Part shown: piece after piece, positions 45,681 through 59,345 of the stretch
Layout: each line of letters begins with the position of its first letter
Position numbering within the stretch: position 1 is the first letter of the stretch
Source of the DNA: Laetiporus sulphureus 93-53
Lineage: Eukaryota > Basidiomycota > Agaricomycetes > Polyporales > Laetiporaceae
Reading direction: 5' to 3'
Assembly: GCF_001632365.1 (NCBI RefSeq)
Contig: NW_024468517.1
Coordinates: 130,145-194,144, forward strand
DNA: 64,000 bases
The notes under the pieces: model-generated
What the model saw: the letters and a program-made list of their open reading frames with translations, nothing else
The model's database searches: none
Told to the model about the DNA's origin: nothing
Made by a program: the position numbers and the translations under genes

Positions 45681-46618
45681 GTTCTTCGGTCACCTCGAGC
45701 AAGTTCATTCTCCGGGCGTCTACTTGCGCTTAAGCACATCATCTAATTTTTCTTCTGGCTTTTGGTTTCAGCTGAACTAGATAATGCCTGACACTGACTC
45801 AATGCCTAAGTGATTTCTCTAGCATCCTGGGACTCCCCAACGTTATCGAGAGAGCGCCGATAGCCATCTCGCGTACTGATAGAGACGTGAGCATGCACTC
45901 ATCTCAGGTGCTGTTTGTACTCACGAAAACTTTGCATATGGCAGTAGCGCCTGACTGCCAAATTTGCATTTTGGAACCCGCAGAATCGTACAAGCTCAGT
46001 GCGTGGACGTCGACGGATGCAGCTGGTCTATCGTCTGCATGGGCCGCCCTGGATGGTTATTTATTAACAGTTTGCAGTCGCGTTGGGGTATCGTAGCGTG
46101 TGGCGCTAAACGGCCACCATTGGCGCGTCTTCTGGGCTGTGCAAATCTTTACAGCTGGCAGAACCTTATGATATCCGCTGCCGAGGAACGGAGATCAAAT
46201 CACAGTCATGTTGCTTTCGAGCGTCTGCATCTGTCAAATACAGCGCTCCCAAATAGTGCAACCTGTAGTGCTACCGTGAAATATGACCGGGACAGAGCGT
46301 TTTTCGATTTCGATTGGCCGTGAGGGGGAAACCTTCTTAGCATCCTCGATTCTTCCGTCTGGGATCCTGATTTGATATGGATGCGATACGAGTAACGACG
46401 AGTCGGCCGGCTGTCAATCATTCAGATGAATGGAAAGGCATTCCAATTTAGCAATCCGTCCACTCTATGAGGCAGCTGCCAGACGCGAGGCTGTTGTCGT
46501 GCAAACAAAATTTGGCCAGGTACAGCATTTGACAGTTTATCAATGACATCCTCTATGCTATAAATTCTGGAACTAACGCCATTCTGGCCTGTAATCCCTT
46601 ACACCTACAGTGAACCCC

Positions 46619-48324
46619 ATGTCTACTCTACCGCCCTTCCTGACTGAGGTATATAGACTTGAGTTTGTCAGCAGTCGTTATCGCTTTGTTGAACATGCTA
46701 ACGGCTTTCTAGACTTGCTCAAGTAAGTTCTACTTTGTAGTTGCTGAACAACCTGGAACTTGGATCAAACCATCTTGACAATCGTAGCTGGTCGGACTCG
46801 TCTTCAATGTGGGACTACAGTCTGCATTGACAGTACAAACTTGTAGGTCATCATCGACGTCCTACTGCAGGTTATATTTGATGAGTCGATTGAGATGTTT
46901 ACCATGTCTGCTTTCCTGATGATCCCTTAATTCAAAAGTGCCTGGGTAAGCCCCGTCACTCACGGAGACATGCACTCCCGGCTGACATCATTGATACCAG
47001 TCTATCTCGTATGTATCTACGAGTGGGTCCAGACTGGATTGGTGGTCGTGAAGGTTTTTCATTCCGTGCATGAGGCAATACTATCGGGGAACAATCAGGA
47101 TCTTCAAGTTTTCTGCAGCTTATTGGATCAATGGGGCATCATCTATATCATGTGTGCTATCCAATCAGCCGCGGTGCAAGCGTACTTTGCTCGCCGTATC
47201 TACATCCTCTCCCGGTCGCGCATTACAACAGGATTTGTCATTGTGGTGCGTACGCTGAGAGTTCTGGATTAGTGTCTGACATTGATGTCTTCAACTTTGC
47301 TCTGTTCATTGCGGGCTAATCAGATGGCGTTGGCACAGATGTGCTCAGGGATCATCTTCGGCGTTAGTACGTTAATTGAAGGCTTGAGGTACGTTTTTGC
47401 TCACCACTTCATCGCTAATGCTTGAAGGGGTTTTGAACGTGGATATTGACACATCTTCTTTGGTGAACAGCACAACAGTGACCTACGGTGCAAATATTGT
47501 GAGCGATACAGGCTATCTGTAAACCTTATGCTAATATCTGCGCTAGTCTTGGCTTGTTGGAAGCGCTGTAGCCGACCTGACAATTGCGATAACGCTCGTC
47601 ATTTTGGTCAGTTCTACTGTGTTCAAATTTGCACATTCCTCACAGCTGCAGAACAGTTCCATAAAATGAAGAATGGGCTGAAGCAGACTGATATTCTCAT
47701 GAAGCGTCTAGCTCGTGTGGTCATTGAAACAGGCACATTGACGGGTATGTTTCTGAGAAACTCGCAGTTGTGTTCTCTTCGTGAAAATCTTAAAATTGCC
47801 ACCAGCCACCACCGCCATTGTCGCTTCCGTTCTGTTGTTCATGGCACCGGCGGTATGTGTCACACGTATATGTTCGTCATCGGCCATCGGCTCATGATCA
47901 TAGCCGTACAGGAGTCGGGCCCAGACTGGGCAGTATGTCTGTAAGTTTGACGTGCACTTCTGCAAGCTGGCGTCACACTGACGAACTTTCAGACTGCTCT
48001 TTCTCTCAAAGCTGTACCAACAATTTCTCGATCAGCAATGTCAGCACACTGAGAACTCTGTACAGATACGCCAATTCGGTACTGTTCACCCTGAACAACC
48101 GTGCCATCATCAAGTCTACGCAAGATGAAGACGGAAGAACCGCCATCATGCTCAGCCCGACCGTCACCCACTTGCACAATCACAATCATCCACTGGAAAT
48201 TGTGGCAGATGAACAGCGCAGCCCGATTGTCATCTCTATCGTTCGGGAAGAAGACGTCTATACCAGCGCGGTCAAGCATGAGGAAAGTGTAAGTTCTTCG
48301 ATGGACCTTTTTGAGTTGGAGTAA
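46619..48324 (+). CDS. DUF6534-type multipass membrane protein, copy B
   Basis: Same architecture as copy A. The start is MSTLPPFLTE, followed by small exons. Conserved parts are LVGLVFNVGLQSALTVQT, YVYHVCFPDDPLIQKCL, YLVCIYEWVQTGLVVVKVFH, AVQAYFARRIYILSRSRITT, FHKMKNGLKQTDILMKRLAR with VVIETGTLTG, and a tail nearly identical to copy A ending SSSMDLFELE. Relative to copy A, one base is missing just before FHKMKNG, but it falls inside the predicted intron (GTCAGT...AACAG), so the protein frame is kept. Membrane topology, about seven helices, is as for copy A. Function unknown. Confidence 0.72.
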
Positions 48325-48989
48325 CATCCAGATAATCTGTCCTTTCACCTCGTAGGTATGATCCGCCGCCGCCAGTAGGAAGGCCGACTTTCGTGAACGA
48401 CGTGACAGAACGCTATAGACTCACACCGGCAGCTTACAAAGTACTGTAATCTCCCGTGAACAAATTCAACAATTCTTTTGAACCTCCACGGGCTCTCGGC
48501 TATCCTTGTCTGACGAGTACTGGCGGCCGCGTGCTTCTCGTACTATTTGTTCAATGTCATCTGCTTGCAAGTGTGCATTGATGTGCCAGGTCCGGACATG
48601 TCGACAAGCTCTAGTTTTAGTGTAAAAGTGCGCCGTTTCTTCAGGATGATTGAACACGAATTTCTCGACAAAGAGTTGTTTGCGCGAACGAGAGTCTGGA
48701 ACTTCTGACAGGCGCTTACTATGCGTTGGTTGACCGCAAGCATTTCCGACTTCACCACCGCGACCGTCAGCACTACACCGGCTTTTCTTCCACCTTATTT
48801 ATTCTCTGCTCAACGCACTGGCTTGCATGATGACTTTGAGAATCTTAGCCACCGGGCAGCACATGACGATGCTGTATGAGTAAGCTTCTGATAGCGTATC
48901 GCTCGGGCACTGTGTCGCAGTCTGCCCACACTTCAACCAGCACGTCCTGAACGCATCGAACGACCCTCACTCGGTTCTCATTTCACAAA

Positions 48990-49854
48990 ATGGACACCCA
49001 CCAGCGAACACGCCAGAGCAAACAGCCCCTCGTGCTCACCGCGCTCGGCACAGTCGTCGCTGCGTTCCTCTTCTGGGTGGCGTTCCTCCGACCCGCGCCC
49101 GCCCCTGCGCTGCCGGTCGTAACCAAGGTGCGTGCACGCAATCCCATCCTTTCCTCGTTCTCATTCAGGATTGTTCCCCTCCACCACAACCAGGCCGTTG
49201 CAGTGCTCAAAGGTGACTCGGGTGCGAGCGGCACAGTGACGTTTGCACAGACAGCGCCGACCGCGCCGGTCACGATCACCGGCGAACTGCGCGGGCTCGA
49301 CCCACGCGCGGAGCGGGGTTTCCACATCCAGTACGTCGCGCTGTCCCAGCCGATCTCTCAGACCAGTCCCGTTGACATGCGCTAGCACTTCCGGCGACCT
49401 CTCCGCCGGCTGCGTCTCTGCCGGAGCGCACTACAACCCTCTGGAAAAGACTCATGGCGCGCCGACCGCTGATGAGCGGCACATCGGCGACCTCGGGAAC
49501 GTTCTGAGCGACGCACAGGGCGCGGTGCAGCTATCGATGGAGGACAAGCTGATTTCGCTGAACGGGCCGCTGAGCATTGTCGGGTCTGTCTAGGCGCTAT
49601 GTACGCATGTCTTTCCTGACGCTGACGTTTCGTGTCTGCCTCCAGCCGTGCAGTCGTTCTTCACGCGGTAAGTGGTCGAGTTCCCTGCATCCATTGTCTT
49701 GCCATCTCATGTCCTCATAATCGCTCCTTAGGGAACAGACGATCTGGGAAAGGGCGGAAACGAGGACTCATTACAGACGGGCAACGCGGGTGGCCGTGTG
49801 GCCTGCGGTGTCATTGGTAGGCTTCATTTGCTTTCCGTACGCTCGCGTTTCTGA
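48990..49854 (+). CDS. Membrane-anchored Cu/Zn superoxide dismutase, copy B
   Basis: Paralogue of the gene at 43983 with the same exon plan. The N-terminus [12 protein letters not shown] precedes the helix [20 protein letters not shown]. The SOD domain has [25 protein letters not shown] (again completed across a splice, CA+C), [36 protein letters not shown], and then [19 protein letters not shown]. The last exons carry the conserved VVLHA / GTDDLGKGG pair, split by an intron as in copy A, and [10 protein letters not shown]. All copper and zinc ligands and both disulfide cysteines are retained, so I expect activity. It faces the Old Yellow Enzyme gene tail to tail, with about 520 bp between stops. 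Confidence 0.9.
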
Positions 49855-50373
49855 GACCCCAGCATTCACCAGGTATCTCTCAGTAATTGTTCACAGATCC
49901 TGACCACGTCCTGTAAAACTTTGTATGTCTCACAAAACATCGGATCTGCACTTCATCTCGTCTCATGCGGTTCCACTGCGTGGCTTTATGTCTCAATCGA
50001 TGGGATACTGAATGGGTAACGGGCGGCCCGTATTGCAGTTTTTGTGCTATCTCAACCGTGAAATGGACTTCGCCCGGCGATTTACTGCGCACTATGCCCA
50101 TGCACATGTCGCATTGATTTGAAGTGCAGACTGCATGTTCAGCCCGGGGCGATAAACCTTAACCTTGATTTGGTTCTATAGACGCCGATCTGGGCCTCAG
50201 GTTCCAATCCATCATGTTGGACTGAACAAGCTTGACTGGCACTTGCTACACTTCGAGTGAGTCTTCATATTCACTCTAACGCTGTAAGTAAACTAAGTTT
50301 CCGCGGAAACTGGTCTGTCATAGGTACCCGGCAGAAACCCCTTCCGACGCTCGTAAACTGTCAATGCTTCCGA

Positions 50374-51862
<1,489 letters not shown>

Positions 51863-52643
51863 GAGGAGAGTCGAGGAGAGTGACGCTCGAGGGAACGGAG
51901 GATCCGTTCGTGTTATATAAAGCGGTCGAGCGTAGCTGACAGGCTCGGACTCGGTTGACGTCGATTATGTTTAGCACGGCAGTTTCTCATGCTCCATATC
52001 AAGGTTTAAAGGTGCCCGTGGGGGGTACGTCCACAAGACTTGTTTCGCCATCCATACAGAAGTAATTTTCTATCTGCTTGTGCAGCACCTCCAGCCGATG
52101 ATGCATCCGGATTCCGAAGACGTTGTTTCAGCATCATGCATCGTTGTTCCGTGTTCGTCATGGGCCTGCTTGTGCCAAAGGCATTCGCAACCTATTCGAA
52201 CAAACCCTCTCGTTGAAACTATCTGTACCTGTCGCGTGGACGGAGAGCACACCCCCAAGTGTTGTCAGCATATACGAGCACATAATAACCGTTATAGCAT
52301 GAATGCGACGCGTGACGTCACGCGTGTTCTTGTCTCACGGGCGTCGGCTTGAACCCACGTATCGATATGCTCATGCGGACTTTTTTCTCTTCAAATTTCT
52401 TTTTGCTCGCAGTTGGACTAGATAGTGTCTGACACTTTTTTTAAACGACCGCTACTCAATGCCTGAACGACCCCTCTGGCCTCCTGGGCTTCCCCAACGT
52501 TATCGGGAGAGCGCCGATAGCCATCTCGTGTACTGATAGAGACGTAAGGGATACATTCGTATCAGGTGCTGTTCGCACTCACGAAAACTCAGCATCGGTC
52601 AACCTACGGTGACCCATCATGCATATGCATCAGCTTCATCGAC
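51863..52643. promoter_or_regulatory. Upstream region of the Old Yellow Enzyme; right end of unit B
   Basis: TATATAAAG near 51916 (on the strand facing away from the gene, so not a clear TATA for it) and an 18 bp palindrome at 52308-52325 are the only notable sites. No reading frame with protein-like composition is present. Confidence 0.4.
52308..52325. promoter_or_regulatory. Perfect palindrome with CRE-like and MluI-box motifs, unit B
   Basis: Identical to the 18 bp palindrome at 45663-45680. It lies about 450 bp upstream of the Old Yellow Enzyme start codon, so it could be a bZIP-bound control site for that gene. Confidence 0.45.
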
Positions 52644-53280
52644 TCACTGCAGACATGAAGCGATTTGCGCATGTGGCAAATGCTTAGCAAATGTCGACAG
52701 GTTTTTTGCCTTTGTGATCTCAATTTGCTACGGTTCCGTCCCACATTCCATATTAAGTATTTGCATATAATATGTTGGAGGCAGAAATTTAATATCATAT
52801 ATTTAAGAAATGACACCATTTTCAAACTCACCAAATACATTTAGAATTTGAGTGCTGTTGAATGTAATNNNNNNNNNNNNNNNNNNNNNNNNNNNNNNNN
52901 NNNNNNNNNNNNNNNNNNNNNNNNNNNNNNNNNNNNNNNNNNNNNNNNNNNNNNNNNNNNNNNNNNNNNNNNNNNNNNNNNNNNNNNNTAATTACACCTT
53001 CATCTGCTACTGGATATTTTATACATGTCATAGTTTGAAATTTGAAAGGTATGATTACATTCAACAGTGCTCAAATTCTAAATGCATTTGGTGAGTTTGA
53101 AAATGGTGTCATTTCTAAAAATATATGATTTTAAATTTCTGCCTCTAACATATTATTATGCAAATACTTAATATGGAATGTGGGAAGGAACTGTAGCAAA
53201 TTGAGATCACAAAGGCAAAAAATCTGTCGACATTTGCTAAGCATTTGCTACATGTGCAAATTGCTTTATGTCTGCGGTGA
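52644..53280. mobile_element. Long inverted repeat (MITE-like) with sequencing gap in its centre
   Basis: The left arm starts TCACTGCAGACATGAAG at 52644 and the right arm ends with the reverse complement CTTTATGTCTGCGGTGA at 53280. Matching blocks in inverted order include CAAATGCTTAGCAAATGTCG, TTTTTTGCCTTTGTGATCTC, CATTCCATATTAAGTATTTG, and CACCATTTTCAAACTCACCA. Arms are about 220 bp and AT-rich, with no coding capacity. The 120 N bases (52869-52988) sit at the loop. I infer a hairpin-forming DNA-transposon relic. Confidence 0.78.
52869..52988. other. Assembly gap (120 N)
   Basis: A run of 120 undetermined bases at the centre of the inverted repeat. Its true length is unknown. Confidence 0.99.
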
Positions 53281-53495
53281 CTGTGTGAACGCTAACTGCG
53301 CAGACAGTGACTCGAATCGGTGCAGCACAGCCATACGATCGCTATGGCGCTCGCACGTTCCTCACCAAGCAATATTGCTTGAAATCTGCCCATTTGAACC
53401 AGCCTATCGCCGAGCCTCGAAATGTGCGTGTGCATTATAAACAGTGCGTGCTACGACTATATCGCCCTCTCTTCCCCGACCTACCCTCTCTACAG

Positions 53496-54642
53496 ATGGA
53501 CTCGTCCTCATTCTCGCCGGATATCACCTGGCCAGCCATCGATGAAACCCTCGTCAACACGACACTTAACTCCCCGCCCTTCGTGCTCGTCGAGGGCGTC
53601 ATTAACATCCGCGACTTCGGCGCGCGCTATCTGGCCGCCTCGCGCATCGTCAAACCCGCCGTGCTCTTCCGCTCTGGCGAGCCGTCGCGCATTACGTCCC
53701 GTGGGGTCGACTCGCTCCGTGTGCTCGGGGTCAGGAAGGTGTTCGATCTCCGCGCGGACGTCGAGATCAGCAAGTACAATACTCCGAATGCGGCGATCGA
53801 GGGTGTCGAGTTCGTGAGAGTGCCTATTTTGGATGACGCGTTTGATCCGGTGGGGATTGCGGAGAGGTGTGTGCAACCTCTGCCGCCTACTGTGGTGTTC
53901 TGAGGTGGCTGAAGTGGAGCATATCGACTGCGTGTAGACTGAAGACCTTTGCAACGAGCGAATCTGAAGTGAGCACGATCGCAAAACTCGTCCAACCATG
54001 CCTCATATCGGTCGTCCTCCCAGGCTTTCTTGAAGTTGTATATTCAGATCCTCCTCTCCGGAGGGCCTGCGTTCGAGGTCATCCTCACGCACCTTCGTGA
54101 TGCGCCCGACGTGCCCTGCTTGCTGCACTGTACCGGTATGTTCGTTGCGAATGTACTTCCCACGCCAGCACACTGACGAGTTACCCCAGCCGGCAAGGAC
54201 AGGACAGGCGTCTTCGCCGCGGTGATCCTGATGGTGCTATCGTCACACGCATACATCTACACTTGCGAGCTGACACAGTGACAGCTCCTCGGCGCCAGTG
54301 ACGACGACATCACGAAGGACTACACGCTGACGACGTATGGCCTGCGGCCTGCGCTTCCCCTTCTGGCTGCGCGCTTCCAGAAGGACCACGTATATCGCGA
54401 CAACTGGGCAGGCACCGTCAACATGAGCACCGCCAAGTGCGTTCCTCATACCTCGAGGGCATGTGTGTGCGTTGCTGACAATGTGTAGGCCGCAGTCGAT
54501 ACAGAATATCATGAAGTACATTCACGAGCGCTTTGGCGGCGTGGAGGGATACTTGAAGACGCATACGAGCTTGAGGGAGGAAGACTTTGCGAGGATCAGG
54601 GAGAATTTACTCGTCCCGGTGCAGTTCGATGCGAGCAATTGA
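53496..54642 (+). CDS. Tyrosine/serine protein phosphatase family (Y_phosphatase3-like)
   Basis: The start MDSSSFSPDITWPAIDETLV precedes VEGVINIRDFGARYLAASRI, VLFRSGEPSRITSRGVDSLR and VRKVFDLRADVEISKYNTPN, typical of the PF13350 family (N.RD.G...G..LFRS....). The catalytic P-loop is HCTAGKDRTG (CX5R) in VPCLLHCTAGKDRTGVFAAV. After introns come LLGASDDDITKDYTLTTYGL, STAKPQSIQNIMKYIHERFG and the end NLLVPVQFDASN (stop 54640-54642). It has the usual length of about 290 residues. The catalytic Cys, Arg and a Lys in the loop (a feature of MptpB-like lipid-capable members) are kept. It sits between the tandem and inverted duplications and has no second copy here. Physiological substrate unknown. 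Confidence 0.88.
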
Positions 54643-54934
54643 GTCATTTGGGCGTACAAAAGCACATCTGTTAATGATCAATGCTCACGAGTTGCGACGC
54701 CCTGTGGTTTGCCTTCTCAGAGGCCTGGACTTGAATGCGCGTGAGTAAATTGATGCAATGGACGACAGGTCCAACGTCGTCCTCTTTGAAACGTTTGAGT
54801 CGTGCTCTCTTTTCCACCCTTTCAAATGTTTACACTATGTCCCAGCATATCGTCGTGTGCGGCCCAATGACCAAGGTTCCTTACATTTTGTGCGAGCCGA
54901 TGCATTAAACAGCGAATGAATAAGTGGTAGAAAA

Positions 54935-57900
54935 GGTGCCGCTTCCCGGTGTAGTGCTAACGGTTGCGGTAGCGAAGTCCCGAACGCTTGCAGTCAATCA
55001 ACGCATAAGCGCCTGTCATTCAGGAAATACCTCGAAAACTCGTTCATGCAAACGACTCGTTCGCCATCGTGAGGTACTAAATTCAATCATCCTGGAGGAA
55101 GCGGCGCACTTATGCACTAAAACTAGAGCTTATCGGCATGCCCGGACCTGGCACATCAATGCACATCTCACAAACAGACAAATAAATTACAAGAAGCATG
55201 CGGCAGTACTCGTCAGACAAGGATATACGGAGCCTGCGGAGGTCGAAAGGAATCATCGAATCTGTCCAGGGGAGATCACGACACTGTTTCCACCCCCACT
55301 GTGGGTCTATAGCGCTGTGTCGTGTCATCGATTGCAGTCGGCCTTCCTACTACGCGGCGAATCATACCTACGAGGTGGAGGAACATATTATCTACATGAC
55401 TCCACCTCAAGAAGGTTCATCAATGAACTTACACTTTCCTCATACTTGACCGCGCTGGTGGAGACGTCTTCTTCCAGAACGATAGAGATGACAGTCGGGC
55501 TGTACTGGTCATCTGCCACAATTTCCAGTGGACGATTGTTATTCTGCAAGTGGGGGACAGTCGGGATGAGCACGATGGCGTTTCTTCCGTCTTCGCCTTG
55601 CGCAGAGTTGATGATGGCACGGTTGTTCAGGGTGAACAATGCCGAATTGGCGTACCTATACAGAGTTTCTTAGCATGCTGACGTTGCTAATTGAGAAATT
55701 GGTGATACAGTTTTGAGAAAAAGAGCATTCTGAAAGCTTATCAGTGAGGCCGGCTTGCAGAAGTGCACGTCGGACTTACGGACATATTGCCCACAACTGT
55801 ACGACTATGATCATCAGCGGATGGCCGATGATAACGTATACTACACCTACAGGTTCTTTGATGAAAAGAACGAGAATGACAATGGCGGTGGTGGCTAGTG
55901 GCGACTTTTAGTTTTTCACGGAGTAACACTGCGAGTTTCTCAGAAACATACCCGTCAGTGTGCCCGTTTCAATGACCACACGAGCTAGACGCTTCATGAG
56001 AATATCAGTCTGCTTCAGCCCATTCTTCATTTTATGGAACTGTTCTGCAGCTGTGAGGAATGTGCAAATTTGAACACAGTAGAACTGACCAAAATGACGA
56101 GCGTTAGGGCAATTGTCACGTCGGCTAAGGTGCTTCCAACAAGCCAAGACTAGCGCAGATATTAGCATAGGGTTTACAGATAGCCTGTATCGCTCACAAT
56201 AGTTGTACCATTCCAGTCTGGTATGTCGTTGCCGAAGTAATTATTCAAAACCTCTTCAAGCATTAGCTATGAAGTGATGAGCAACTTTGACATATCGCGA
56301 GCTTACCTTGAGCGCGCTGTCGGCGGCGATTATCCCGCAGCACATCTGTGCTAATGCCACCTAAGTAGCCCGCAAGGAACAGAGTATATGATTTAAAGAC
56401 ATCAATATCAGGCACTGATTGGGAACTTCCAGCGTACGTACCACAATGACAAATCCTGTGATTATGCGCGATTGCGAAAGGATATAGACGCGGCGAGCAA
56501 AATAGGTTTGCACCGCGGCTGATTGGAGAGCACACATGATGTAAACGATGACCCATACATCGTTAATGCCCAAGAGATAGCCCGCAACGCTGTCCGATAC
56601 TTCCGCAAAAACGTACACAACCACCAATCCAGTCTGGACCCACTCGTAAATACATACGAGATAAACTGATAGCAATCATGTCAGATGGGATGCATGTCTG
56701 CGTAAGTGACGGGGCTGACCCAGGCACTTTTGAATTAATGGATCATCAGGAAAGCAGAGATGATATACATCTCAATCGACTCATCAAATAAAACATGCAA
56801 GTGGACGTCGATGATGACTTACAAGTTTGCACCGTCAATGCAGACTGTAGTCCCACATTGAAGAGGATTCCGATCAGCTGTTGTCAAGGTGGATTGACCC
56901 AAGTTCCGGATTGTCCAGCACCCACAAAATAGAACTGACCTGCGGAAGAAGGCTAGAGAGCCGTTAGCATATACAACGCGATGATGACTGCTGACGTACT
57001 AATACTCAAATTGTGCAAACATGAGGTTCAATGTAGGTGGAAGGGATAACAAGCTAGTAGAATGGCATTACTTCCCGAACTTATAGCACAAACGATGACA
57101 TTGATGAACTATCAGATGCGACGCCCGCACAAATCTTTTTGAGATGCAACAGCCTCGCATCGTACAGGATATCCGCTAGCACGAACTCACCTATTTGTAA
57201 TTTGACGTCAAAGGATCAGATGTGTCAGAATGCACCGTCGAGGGTTGAAGCATTTCCAGGGATCTGTTTTCACGACCCTATTAGTAGGAGACGCATCCCA
57301 GAGATGGCTTACACATGGTGTCATAGATCGCATGGCTATTAAAAGCTATGCACAAATATGTGTGTTGGGGGGGAGGGGTTGAACTTGAAGGCATTGATAT
57401 CCGTCTCGTGCCAAACAAAGGACGCGTTGGATGAAGAAATGATCACCATCTCATGGCCTGTCCTCGGCGCCTCATCAAATACCATCCGTACTTCAGGGCC
57501 CGCTGGCCATACAAGGTTCGAACGTGTGACAGAGCGTTACGCTGTAACAGCTAAGGGTTGTTGAAGCATCAGAATCATGATGCAAGCACCGTCATGTTCA
57601 ATATACTACATACCGCCCGAAGCTATGCAATGCCTTCCGCGCAGGATCAACGCAATATATTGCACGGTCCAATTCGTCACATCTGGGCTTGATTGACATT
57701 GAACAATGGTGAGCAACTTGCCAGATGAGGGCAGCAGCACGCATGAACTGACATATTTGCATAAGCTACGCGATTCCCGGACTATGTATTGAGTTCGACA
57801 GTATGGAGAGCCAGGCCAGGAACCAGGTGACGGACTGATCATAGAATCTTTCTGATCATTGGTCGATATTAGGGTTTGACAGCAAAACTAATGCGAACAA

Positions 57901-59345
57901 GGAGATGGCTCTCCAACGAAAGACGAGCGATATGAAGAAGTATGCGAAGGTTTGACGACGAACTCGCAAAGACCGAAATGAAGGCAGTGAAATTGCTCAC
58001 GTTCTTGAGACATAACCATCCAGTGACTGCATGGCAAACATCTGCAAATGAGACATTTCGATAGATGCTTACAGAGCACTGCACAGCACTGAGAATTGTT
58101 CATAGAAAATGCGTACCCAACAAAGAGATCCTAGGAGGACGAGTGTGTATTTATACCCATGATGAATGGAGATGACGCACGAAGTATGGTAGCAGGGAGA
58201 CTTCTTGAAAATGCGTTTCAATCCCGGGAGCTCTAAGCACTCCTTTCGAAGATCGCATTCTTCGGTCGCTACGGAGGCTGACTGTTGATCCTATCAGGTC
58301 AATTCGTCGTTACGTTCATAGCAGCCAAGAAATCCGTCACTCCGATTGAGTTCTAAAGATTGAATTGCAGAGGGTATTACACTGTTACCTCGCGTACTGC
58401 ATCGTATCAGCTGCTACCTTTCAGAGCAGACGGATTGCCTAATTAGAATGAATGCCTCCTACTCGGGTGGAACTCACCCTCGGGGAGAAATGTATATCAA
58501 GCCAACACCCTTCAGTGCAGTCCCAGACGGAAGAATTGAGGTCCTGAGGATGCTCAGAAGATGGTCCCGCTCTCACGGCCGATGTAACTGATTGAAGTCG
58601 GAAAAAGTTTGTCCCGGTCATTTTCACGATGTCAATACAGGTTGCACTCTTGATGACCGCCGTGTTTGACAGATGCAGACGTACGAAAGCGATGCGACTG
58701 CAGGGTCTGATATGGCATACGTTTCAACCCCTGCTTTTGTTCGGAAAGACACATTACCCTGCACGAAGACTGCAATTTCATCTCCATTCCCCGAGAGCGG
58801 ATATGATATGGTTCTTCCAGCCGTACAAGGTTTGCACAGCCCGGAAGACGCGCATACAAGGCAGAAATCACCGTCAAGGATCCGATGCGACGCGGATGAA
58901 GACTTACCGTCAGACACCACTTGGAGCTTTGTGATGCGATAGAACGGTTGCATGCAGATTACACGGTAATTTTGGGAGGATGATTCATCGTCGGCCGCTC
59001 GCTGAAGAAAACAGCAGTATAGACGGCCGCCCGCGGCGAGGTTCGTCGATTGCGATGGAGGCGAGAGATTGGCTTCTCTGGCGCATAGCATACCGCTATA
59101 GTCCGAAATGAAGTCCATCGAAGACCTAGAGGAGTGAGCCGACATTGCCGGTGCGTTACTACATTTTTAATTCTTATCGAGGAGGTCGAACGCCATGGTA
59201 AGTTTGATCTGAAGATAGAAAGTGGGCCGGGTCTGGTAAGCCATTGTGTGCATTGTAGCTTCGTTGCTAGTAATAGCGATGCAATTTTGACCGTAGTGTC
59301 CGCGGGGAATGATTGTGGAAAAAGGTCGCGCGCCAAACTGAAGTA
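54935..59345. repeat. Inverted segmental copy C of the DUF6534 half-unit
   Basis: Read in reverse complement, this stretch matches unit A/B from the region just before the SOD gene (43780 / 48780) back to about 40265. Matching landmarks are the minus-strand block at 55080-55160 (against 43540-43620), DUF6534 copy C, the conserved intergenic block 57139-57300 (against 41331-41528), the tract 58600-58930 (against 40700-40985), and the GGCGCGCGA start near 59330 (against 40272). SOD and OYE are not included. Confidence 0.75.
55388..57022 (-). CDS. DUF6534-type multipass membrane protein, copy C
   Basis: Minus-strand paralogue of copies A and B. Segments in order: a possible start MFAQFE (57022), LIGILFNVGLQSALTVQT, YVYHLCFPDDPLIQKCL, YLVCIYEWVQTGLVVVYVFA, CALQSAAVQTYFARRVYILS, LAWLEAP-type helix with LTIALTLVIL, FHKMKNGLKQTDILMKRLAR with VVIETGTLTG, a TM region, then FTLNNRAIINSAQGEDGRNA and a tail ending NLLEVESCR at 55388. 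It shares with copy B the one-base difference from copy A inside the intron before FHKMKNG, suggesting B and C are the closer pair. The tail differs from A and B at the end. The first exon is uncertain. Confidence 0.65.

Larger units (their letters stand above)
44846..45929. other. Post-SOD region of unit A with Old Yellow Enzyme deletion scar
   Basis: No intact gene. About 45290-45347 is the remnant of the Old Yellow Enzyme 3' end (listed separately). Sequence either side aligns with 50150-50425 and 52165-52590 of unit B. A perfect 18 bp palindrome lies at 45663-45680. Confidence 0.65.
40037..45930. repeat. Tandem segmental duplication, unit A
   Basis: Homologous to unit B (45930-52590) across genes and intergenic DNA: DUF6534 gene 41645 vs 46619, SOD gene 43983 vs 48990, post-SOD DNA 44850-45250 vs 49860-50250, and the unit ends (45830-45930 vs 52490-52590, both including GAGAGCGCCGATAGCCATCTC). 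Offset is about 5.0 kb in the left part. A keeps about 560 bp (roughly 40210-40780) that B lacks, and lacks about 1.74 kb including nearly all of the Old Yellow Enzyme gene that B keeps. Divergence of several percent with indels means the duplication is not recent assembly doubling. Confidence 0.85.

Noticed and set aside
47629..47669. Apparent one-base frameshift in DUF6534 copy B (and C at 56027-56075) relative to copy A, leading to TGA
   Set aside because: The difference lies inside a predicted intron (GTCAGT donor, AACAG acceptor just before the FHKMKNG codons). With that intron all copies, including the diverged copy D, read in phase.
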